This document shows, one piece after another, positions 7,163 through 12,241 of a DNA stretch of 12,241 bases. The notes under the pieces are model-generated. The model worked only from the letters and a program-made list of their open reading frames with translations. It made no database searches and was not told where the DNA came from. The position numbers and the translations under genes were made by a program. Location: positions 1 through 12,241 of the forward strand of contig RFIY01000187.1 in NCBI GenBank assembly GCA_003695505.1. The letters are read 5' to 3'. Position 1 is the first letter of the stretch; each line of letters opens with the position of its first letter. This DNA comes from Candidatus Dadabacteria bacterium (GTDB lineage Bacteria > J088).

Positions 7163-7194
7163 CAAAAGCGGGGGCGGCCCGGCCGGGCCGCCCC
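7163..7194 (-). terminator. Perfect 24-bp GC palindrome plus T-run between lipoprotein gene and cobT
   Basis: Positions 7171-7194 are a perfect 24-bp palindrome of only G and C; the half-site is GGGGCGGCCCGG. On the minus strand it begins 7 nt after the lipoprotein stop and is followed by CGC and TTTT (7168-7163). This has the form of an intrinsic terminator, but with no loop built in (four or more central bases must open) and a weak T tract. It may terminate partially, stabilise the 3' end of the upstream mRNA, or lower cobT relative to the receptor. The cobT ribosome binding site lies 20 nt further on and is not enclosed by the stem. Confidence 0.5.
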
Positions 7195-7201
7195 ATCGAG
7201 A

Positions 7202-8512
7202 TCAATATAGACCGAACGCTGACGGTACAAAACCATCCGCAAACGAACGCTCACCGAGCAGCGTGATCGCGGGCGCGGACAAGTCGGTTGCATACACGCC
7301 GATCACTGGCGTCGCCAATGTGCCGTCGCCGACGAAGAGTCGCTGATGGACCGGATCGGCAAAAAGCGTCGTCGCGTAAGCGCCCGCCGCACTATAGATT
7401 TCGGTTGCCGTGCCATCGGAAACGTTCACGGCATAGATCGTCTCATTCTCGAGCACATCCCCGGTCGCCCAGTCGGTCTGGCCGTAGCTGATCACGGCGA
7501 CATGTGTCCCATTGATCAGGGCGATGACATCGGCCAGCGGTTGCTTTGCGAAGTCCGCGGCAAACAGCAACTTTTTCGTCGTTGGCGCAAAAGGATCGGA
7601 AACATCGACGATCCAGAGGCCCGATCGCGCGAGCTGCACCGTCGGACCCTTCGCGAAGTTACCGCCACAGACCAGGATCAGTTCCTTGCGCGGGCCGTTG
7701 AGTACAGCATCGCCGCAGTTTTCCAGCTCATCCGTCACAAGCCGGCTGACGACGCCATCGGTGACCGGATCGACCACGACCAGCGCCGCGGGCCCCGACA
7801 GGAACGATCCATCGGCGGTCATGTTCTGAAGGACAACGTACACGGCGTCACTGACCGCAACGAGCGCGTCCGGGCGGGCGTACGTCGGCGTCGTCGCCTG
7901 CGTCGCCGCCGACGCCCAGTCGCTGAGCGGTATCGTCTGGACGACCTTGCGTGTCGACGGATCGATCTTCAGCAGGTCGTCCCCGCTGTCGAGTGAACCG
8001 TCCGCGGCAAACACGAGTCCGTAGCGAGCGACGTACGCGGTCGTCGGGGAGATGGCCAGATAGTCATGCGGATTGTGTCCGTAAAAGGGTTCGCCGACCG
8101 ACATCTGCGCCTTGACACTGCCGTTCTCGGTATCGAGCCAGATCAGCGACGCATTGAGCCGGTCGATCACGACAGCTTCACTGGTTGGCAGGTAGCCCCT
8201 GCCGACAGCGAGATCGGTCCCGATCGCATAACCGAGTACCGGATCGGTGCTGCCCGAGTTGGCCACGTCCTCGACCACGATGTTGCCAGCGAGGTCGAGC
8301 AGCGAAATACCAGCGGCGGAATAATCGGGCGCACGGCGCAACGCAATCAGCCCATGGCCCGCCAGATTCGGAAACGCGGCGGCGTTGGCCTCTGTCACCG
8401 ACAACGGCGCATCATCGGTCGCGGAATCGGCCGTGTCAAGAAATTCGCAGCCGCTCGCGGTTGCCAGAACGGTTGCAAGCAGGAGCCAGAGACGTAAGGG
8501 GGAACGATGCAT
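7202..8512 (-). CDS. Putative beta-propeller lipoprotein, possible corrinoid-uptake partner
   Basis: The product has 436 residues. A lipoprotein signal peptide (1-21) with T-A-S-G before Cys22 is followed by Glu, not Asp, so outer-membrane sorting is expected. The mature part has no catalytic motif I recognise. It is made of repeated beta-rich units with alternating Val/Asp/Gly patterns, such as GISLLDLAGNIVVEDVA, AVVIDRLNASLIWLDTENG and LWIVDVSDP, which look like YncE-like propeller blades. NPHDYLAIS with TTAYVARYG (about 150-165) resembles a segment seen in such surface lipoproteins. GGAGG lies 8 nt before the ATG. It sits 39 bp after the TonB-dependent receptor gene in a B12-riboswitch operon. 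This is the position BtuG, a surface B12-binding propeller, holds beside BtuB in Bacteroides. Homology to BtuG is not shown; the role is inferred from context. Confidence 0.8.
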   Translation of the reverse strand: MHRSPLRLWLLLATVLATASGCEFLDTADSATDDAPLSVTEANAAAFPNLAGHGLIALRRAPDYSAAGISLLDLAGNIVVEDVANSGSTDPVLGYAIGTDLAVGRGYLPTSEAVVIDRLNASLIWLDTENGSVKAQMSVGEPFYGHNPHDYLAISPTTAYVARYGLVFAADGSLDSGDDLLKIDPSTRKVVQTIPLSDWASAATQATTPTYARPDALVAVSDAVYVVLQNMTADGSFLSGPAALVVVDPVTDGVVSRLVTDELENCGDAVLNGPRKELILVCGGNFAKGPTVQLARSGLWIVDVSDPFAPTTKKLLFAADFAKQPLADVIALINGTHVAVISYGQTDWATGDVLENETIYAVNVSDGTATEIYSAAGAYATTLFADPVHQRLFVGDGTLATPVIGVYATDLSAPAITLLGERSFADGFVPSAFGLY

Positions 8513-8551
8513 GGTTTTTTCCTCCGTGGTTGTGAAGGTTGAGACTTCGGT

Positions 8552-10525
8552 TCAGAATCTGCTGCTCAAGGAGCCCATCAGATGGCGTCCCGGCAGCGGG
8601 TAGGCGATCAGATCCATTTGTTGACGATCCATGACGTTATAGAGCGTGATTTCCCCAACCAGGCGGCCTTCCCGCCAGCCGAGGCGCGCACTCAGATCGA
8701 CCTGCCTGCGCCCCGGCACGCGTACCGTACCGGTCGTATCGACCGTATGTGGCGATTCGATGCGGAAGCGTACCTGCGCGCCCGCGCTCAGATCGCGGGG
8801 CAACGGTTCATTCCAGCCGACGGCCGTGCGACCGCGGTGTCGGGCGCGTAGTGGCAGCGGCTTTCCCTGCTCCGCCGCCTGCGCGCTTTTCTGGCGGGCG
8901 TCGAGCCAGTCATACGTCTGTTCGAGCAGCAGCCGCTGGCGCCAGGCGAGGCGCAGCCGCCATTCGCTGCCCAGCAGCCGCGCGCCATCCTGGTTACGCG
9001 CAACGAACGTGTCGCTGGTCGAGCGCACGAACTGAATCAGGTCGAAATGCCAGCTCGCGAACGCGGCCGCGTCGAGCAGCAGATCCACGCCTCGCCCAAG
9101 ATGTGGGGTCCAGGTCGCACCGGCATCGAGCGTATGCGCCGATTCGGGCCGCAACACCTGATTGGCCGGCAGCACGAATGCGCCGTCGCCGAACAATTCG
9201 AACAACGTCGGCTCACGTCCGGCCCAGGTATAGCCGGTCCGCAGCAACAGGTCCGCCATCGGGCGGACGTCTGCACCGACGTGCGCATCCGGTCGGACAC
9301 GGACGACCGGATCCGGCACCAGCAATTGCCCGCCAAAGGTCTCGATGCGCGCGACATCGCTGCGTACGATGTCGAGCCCCAGACTGGCGGACAGCCGCAC
9401 CAACTGCCCGGGCAACGGCGCCAACAATCCACTCCGCAAACTGGTTGCCAGCCGGACGGCGTTCGGCGGGTCGGGAGCAGCGGACAGGCGTTCGTTCGGG
9501 TCGTAGCGTTCGGCGTCGATACGCAGCGCCAGCGGCCACTCCAGACCGTGCGCCGAACGGGGGCTCGCCGAACCCCATCCGCCAAGCCGCATGGCCCGAT
9601 TGTCGCTGTCGTTTGGCGCGATCCCGAATTCCTGCAGCGGATCGCGCTGCCGCTGTCGCAACTGGGCGTGGTACATTCCGGCGGACCACGAAGGCCGATT
9701 CCGGGGCGACAGCGCCACGGTGCTGATGAAACGACGTTCGTCGCGATCGGCCACGGTTGGTTGACGTAACCCGTTACCCGGCAGGCCACCCCGAAATCCG
9801 TAGGCCGAATGCATCGCGACCATCTGCAGATCGCCGGCCTCGACACGGGCCTTGATCAGGCCGTCGAACTGCTCGCCGTCGTTGTTGCCGCGCCGTAGTG
9901 TCTGATCGTCGGATGGGTCGAATGCTGTACCGTTGTCTGAACGGTACGAAAAGTTACCGTCCGTGCGACGCCACGAAACGGAACCCAGCACGCCGCCGCG
10001 CCTGAGCGGCTGGGTGTGCCCACCGGCCAGGTGTAATGTATTCCAGGCGCCGTACGCGGCTCGAAGCTGCGTTTCGCGGCGCTCGATCGACCGGGTCTGT
10101 AACCGGATCGCGCCGCCAATCGGTTGCGCACCGAGCACTTCCGGCGCGCCACTGCGCCAGACGTCGACAGCCTCGATGCCGAACAGATCAACCGTACCGA
10201 TGTTCGCGCGTCCATCGAACCCGCCACCGAGCGGCACCGCATCGAGAAACACGCCGGTCTGCCGTGCACTGGCGCCCCGGACGGCGGTCCGCTGCTGCCC
10301 GCCGAGCGAACCGTCATCGGTCGTCGCGACCCCCGGCACCGTCTGCAACAGCCCGGTCAGGCCCTCGTCCAGATGCTCGACGACGACAGCGCGCTCCTCG
10401 GTCGTCGCGGCGACCGTCGGGGCAGCAGCGGGACGCACGGTCCAGCGCTGCCCGTAGACCTCCAGCACCGGCGGCGACACCGCGGCTGCAGCAGCCATCG
10501 CGGTCACGGCGGTGACCGCGACCAT
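8552..10525 (-). CDS. TonB-dependent outer-membrane receptor, BtuB-type by context
   Basis: The product has 657 residues from the ATG at 10525. An Ala-rich N-terminus serves as signal peptide but lacks the usual Lys/Arg, which casts doubt on the start. PVLEVYGQR soon after it is a plausible TonB box. The plug domain (about 45-150) shows LTGLLQTVPGV, TAVRGASARQTGVFLDAVPL and GAQPIGGAIRLQTR, all typical of this family. The rest forms the 22-stranded barrel and ends in an aromatic residue (SLSSRF), the usual signal for barrel insertion. GREPTLFELFGDGAFV is the conserved barrel segment found in BtuB and siderophore receptors. The size is close to BtuB (about 600). Corrinoid as substrate is inferred from the riboswitch and the flanking cobQ and cobT. 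A TTG at 10528 is an alternative start. The Shine-Dalgarno for 10525 is weak, while a strong one serves an overlapping micro-ORF. Confidence 0.9.
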   Translation of the reverse strand: MVAVTAVTAMAAAAAVSPPVLEVYGQRWTVRPAAAPTVAATTEERAVVVEHLDEGLTGLLQTVPGVATTDDGSLGGQQRTAVRGASARQTGVFLDAVPLGGGFDGRANIGTVDLFGIEAVDVWRSGAPEVLGAQPIGGAIRLQTRSIERRETQLRAAYGAWNTLHLAGGHTQPLRRGGVLGSVSWRRTDGNFSYRSDNGTAFDPSDDQTLRRGNNDGEQFDGLIKARVEAGDLQMVAMHSAYGFRGGLPGNGLRQPTVADRDERRFISTVALSPRNRPSWSAGMYHAQLRQRQRDPLQEFGIAPNDSDNRAMRLGGWGSASPRSAHGLEWPLALRIDAERYDPNERLSAAPDPPNAVRLATSLRSGLLAPLPGQLVRLSASLGLDIVRSDVARIETFGGQLLVPDPVVRVRPDAHVGADVRPMADLLLRTGYTWAGREPTLFELFGDGAFVLPANQVLRPESAHTLDAGATWTPHLGRGVDLLLDAAAFASWHFDLIQFVRSTSDTFVARNQDGARLLGSEWRLRLAWRQRLLLEQTYDWLDARQKSAQAAEQGKPLPLRARHRGRTAVGWNEPLPRDLSAGAQVRFRIESPHTVDTTGTVRVPGRRQVDLSARLGWREGRLVGEITLYNVMDRQQMDLIAYPLPGRHLMGSLSSRF

Positions 10526-10569
10526 CAATTTGCACCTGCCATCGTTGGCGGGTGGTTGCGGCGGAACAC
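10525..10569 (-). CDS. Possible 14-codon leader ORF coupled to the receptor gene
   Basis: A GTG at 10569 follows the strongest Shine-Dalgarno of the region (AAGGAGGG, 10580-10573) and opens a frame reading M-F-R-R-N-H-P-P-T-M-A-G-A-N before TGA at 10527-10525. That stop overlaps the receptor ATG in a TGATG. Two readings fit: a short leader that delivers ribosomes to the receptor start, or the true beginning of the receptor gene separated by a one-base indel. The R-R-containing peptide joined to the Ala-rich stretch would make a better signal peptide than the receptor start alone. Whether it is translated is unknown. Confidence 0.35.
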   Translation of the reverse strand: MFRRNHPPTMAGAN

Positions 10570-10572
10570 AGT

Positions 10573-10599
10573 CCCTCCTTCAGACGCGCAATGCGTCTG
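10573..10599 (-). promoter_or_regulatory. Hairpin abutting a strong Shine-Dalgarno (riboswitch expression platform)
   Basis: CAGACGC (10599-10593) and GCGTCTG (10587-10581) form a 7-bp stem with a 5-nt loop, directly followed by AAGGAGGG. The downstream arm CGTCTG could instead pair with CAGACG at the 3' end of the riboswitch (10706-10701), so this hairpin may be one of two exclusive folds that control ribosome access. No T-run follows, which favours translational over transcriptional control. Confidence 0.5.
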
Positions 10600-10629
10600 C
10601 CACAACCCCCACGTGATCGGAAGCGGAAT

Positions 10630-10657
10630 CCGGCCTGAAATCCATGGACGAGGCCGG
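10630..10657 (-). promoter_or_regulatory. Leader stem-loop with CCGGCCT/AGGCCGG arms
   Basis: On the minus strand CCGGCCT (10657-10651) and AGGCCGG (10636-10630) are perfect 7-bp inverted arms around a 14-nt loop. The same CCGGCCT occurs in the riboswitch B12 box (10716-10710), so the AGGCCGG arm has two possible partners and could act as an anti-riboswitch strand. Confidence 0.45.
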
Positions 10658-10703
10658 CATGCCGTCTTCTCCCTGATCGCGAGGAGATACGGTTCAACAT
10701 CGT

Positions 10704-10850
10704 CTGCCCAGGCCGGTCTCCTGACTCACGCATCATCGCCCATCCTCCGCCTTCCCATTCGCCGTGGCGAACAGTGGCACCGTGGAGGGAGCTCCGCGTT
10801 TACAGTGGCGCGACCGTGCCGGATTTTCACCGGCTTCCCGATTAAGGCAG
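10704..10850 (-). promoter_or_regulatory. Class-I cobalamin (B12) riboswitch
   Basis: The minus-strand RNA carries the conserved cobalamin riboswitch parts in order: a closing stem CTGCC/GGCAG (10850-10846 with 10708-10704), GGGAA then CCGGTGAAAATCCGG (10833-10819), CGCGCCACTGTAA, a second GCCACTG, GGGAAGG, and the B12 box GAGTCAGGAGACCGGCCTG (10727-10709). Adenosylcobalamin binding normally shuts off the downstream genes. It begins about 40 nt after the predicted transcription start and ends 178 nt before the receptor ATG. The genes under control are the receptor, lipoprotein and probably cobT; cobQ lies upstream and is not covered by this copy. Confidence 0.95.
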
Positions 10851-10860
10851 GATCACACGT

Positions 10861-10890
10861 TGTGCAGATCCAGACGCCACCTGTGCAGAT
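10861..10890. repeat. Direct repeat TGTGCAGAT, 21 bp apart
   Basis: TGTGCAGAT occurs at 10861-10869 and 10882-10890, two helical turns apart, covering the predicted transcription start and first bases of the riboswitch transcript. It could be a tandem binding site for a regulator on one DNA face, or chance. Confidence 0.4.
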
Positions 10891-10895
10891 TTCCC

Positions 10896-10924
10896 ATGGT
10901 AGCCCGTCTGGCGCGACGCGTCAA
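10896..10924 (-). promoter_or_regulatory. Sigma70-type promoter of the riboswitch operon
   Basis: TTGACG (10924-10919) and TACCAT (10901-10896) are separated by 17 bp, the optimal spacing, and match the -35 and -10 consensus at five and four of six bases. The -35 overlaps the cobQ stop codon. Transcription would start near 10889, about 40 nt before the riboswitch. Confidence 0.6.
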
Positions 10925-12241
10925 TTGACTCCGGCAACCCGGCTGATACGGACCAGATCGAGGTGCTCGGCGAGATGATCGGCCCAGCGATCGATCTCGG
11001 CGTCCAGAATCGCGTCGAACGAACGTGCCGATAGCTCCGGCGCGCCGAGTAAACGCGCCAGCGCATCGCGGGCCTCCGTCGCATCGAACAGCCCGTGAAT
11101 CGACGTACCGATCGTGCGTTCACCGTACGCGCCCTCGACCTCGCCGGCAGGTGCTGTCAGATCAGCCAGCGGCGCCACGGCATCGCCGACGACGCGCCCT
11201 TGGTGGATCTCGTAGCCGACCAGCTCGGCGCCGGCCAACGGCCCACCCATTGCGCCCTTGCCGCGCACGCGGCGAACGATCTTCTCGGGCCGGTATCGTG
11301 TCGCGACCGGCAACAGGCCGATGCCATCGACGCAACGCGGGCCGGATTCCAGACCCGCATGATCGATCGAGCGACCGAGCATCTGGTACCCCCCACAAAT
11401 CCCGACGACCCATGCGCCGGCGGCGTGGCGCGCGCGGATCACTGTGTCGAAACCGCGGTCCCGCAACCAGACGAGGTCGGCCGTCGTCGCCTTGCTGCCG
11501 GGCAGCAGGACCAGACGCGCTTCGTTGAGCATCCCCGGCCCATAGGCAAAGCTGACGCGAAACCGGCGGTCGATCAGCAGCGGCAATACGTCATCCAGAT
11601 TCGCCACCCGCGGACAGACGACGACGGCAACCGGCACCGCATCTGGATCCGCACGATCCAGGGCGGCAAGTCGCTCGATGGACTGGCTGTCCTCGATCGG
11701 TAGCGCCAGGTGTTCCAGATATGGCACGACACCGAGGACGGGCCGGCGGCACCACTGCTCAAGCAGCGTGATCCCCTCGGCGAACAATGCCGCATCGCCG
11801 CGAAAACGATTGACGATCAGGCCGGCAATGCGCGCACGATCCTGCGGCTGCAGCAACGCCAGCGTGCCGTACAATGCCGCGAACACGCCACCCCGCTCGA
11901 TATCCGCCGCCAGCAATACCGGTGCTTCGGCCAGGCGGGCGGTGTGCATGTTGGCCAGATCGCCATCGAGCAGATTCAATTCCGCCGGCGAACCTGCCCC
12001 CTCGATCAGCACCAGATCGGCATCGGCACGCAAGCGGCGGAGACTGTTGGCGATGGCCTGGCGTGCATCATCCTGCGGCGCATGCCACTGCCGCGCGTCG
12101 CGGACACCGCAAACCTTGCCGAGCAGGACCCGCTGGCTGCGCATCTCGCCTTCCGGCTTGAGCAGGACCGGGTTCATCGCCACGACCGGTTCAATGCCGG
12201 CGGCGCGGGCTTGCAACGCCTGGGCGCGACCGATCTCACCG
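10921..12241 (-). CDS. cobQ: Cobyric acid synthase CobQ (5' end outside window)
   Basis: The visible 439 residues are the greater part of CobQ (family about 480-500), which amidates adenosylcobyrinic acid a,c-diamide four times with glutamine and ATP to give adenosylcobyric acid. The frame enters at the right edge with GEIGRAQALQARAAGIEP and continues MNPVLLKPEGE, hallmarks of the CobQ/dethiobiotin-synthetase-like ATPase domain, then LVLIEGAGSPAELNL and ADIERGGVFA. The C-terminal glutamine amidotransferase domain has the nucleophile Cys in GICGGYQMLG (codon at 11397-11395), the YEIHQGR segment and a late His in SIHGLF. It acts in the cytosol, upstream of the CobT step. The N-terminal P-loop is outside the window. 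The stop overlaps the -35 box of the next transcription unit, so receptor transcription seems independent of cobQ. Confidence 0.96.
   Translation of the reverse strand, partial: GEIGRAQALQARAAGIEPVVAMNPVLLKPEGEMRSQRVLLGKVCGVRDARQWHAPQDDARQAIANSLRRLRADADLVLIEGAGSPAELNLLDGDLANMHTARLAEAPVLLAADIERGGVFAALYGTLALLQPQDRARIAGLIVNRFRGDAALFAEGITLLEQWCRRPVLGVVPYLEHLALPIEDSQSIERLAALDRADPDAVPVAVVVCPRVANLDDVLPLLIDRRFRVSFAYGPGMLNEARLVLLPGSKATTADLVWLRDRGFDTVIRARHAAGAWVVGICGGYQMLGRSIDHAGLESGPRCVDGIGLLPVATRYRPEKIVRRVRGKGAMGGPLAGAELVGYEIHQGRVVGDAVAPLADLTAPAGEVEGAYGERTIGTSIHGLFDATEARDALARLLGAPELSARSFDAILDAEIDRWADHLAEHLDLVRISRVAGVN

Noticed and set aside
10124-10978. Plus-strand open frame of 284 codons across the riboswitch
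   Set aside because: It is antisense to the receptor and cobQ ends and covers a conserved structured RNA; no protein family signal was seen.

Overview
The window is high-GC, densely coded bacterial DNA with short spacers and several one-base stop/start overlaps. A TonB-dependent receptor and lipoprotein signal peptides point to a Gram-negative cell. A DksA/TraR-type zinc-finger protein and ArfB suggest a proteobacterium. The lineage cannot be fixed further from sequence alone. I saw no transposase, integrase, tRNA, rRNA or CRISPR array, so this looks like ordinary chromosome.

Left part (1-2346): two divergent two-gene units. On the minus strand arfB (ribosome rescue) overlaps by one base a dienelactone-hydrolase-family gene that runs off the left edge. 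On the plus strand a small DksA/TraR-family protein overlaps by one base an alpha/beta hydrolase.

Middle (2353-6051): two exported glycoside hydrolases on the minus strand, a GH10 xylanase-type protein followed by a GH5 endoglycoceramidase-like lipoprotein. A stem-loop terminator candidate lies between them, so GH5 probably has its own promoter. Divergent from the GH10 gene is a receiver-domain protein with a DUF4388-like C-terminal domain and no DNA-binding output.

Right part (6080-12241): a cobalamin locus on the minus strand. cobQ (cobyric acid synthase, 5' end outside the window) is followed by a sigma70-type promoter overlapping its stop codon, then a class-I cobalamin riboswitch, a TonB-dependent receptor (BtuB-type by context), a putative beta-propeller lipoprotein, and cobT. 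The logical reading is a B12-repressed uptake and salvage operon: the receptor imports corrinoid, the lipoprotein may act with it on the cell surface, and CobT activates the lower-ligand base for nucleotide loop assembly.

The most interesting points are the riboswitch-controlled receptor/lipoprotein pair, which resembles the Bacteroides BtuB-BtuG arrangement; the riboswitch expression platform, with duplicated pairing segments and a hairpin abutting a strong Shine-Dalgarno; a possible micro-ORF or frameshift at the receptor start; and a perfect 24-bp palindrome in front of cobT.
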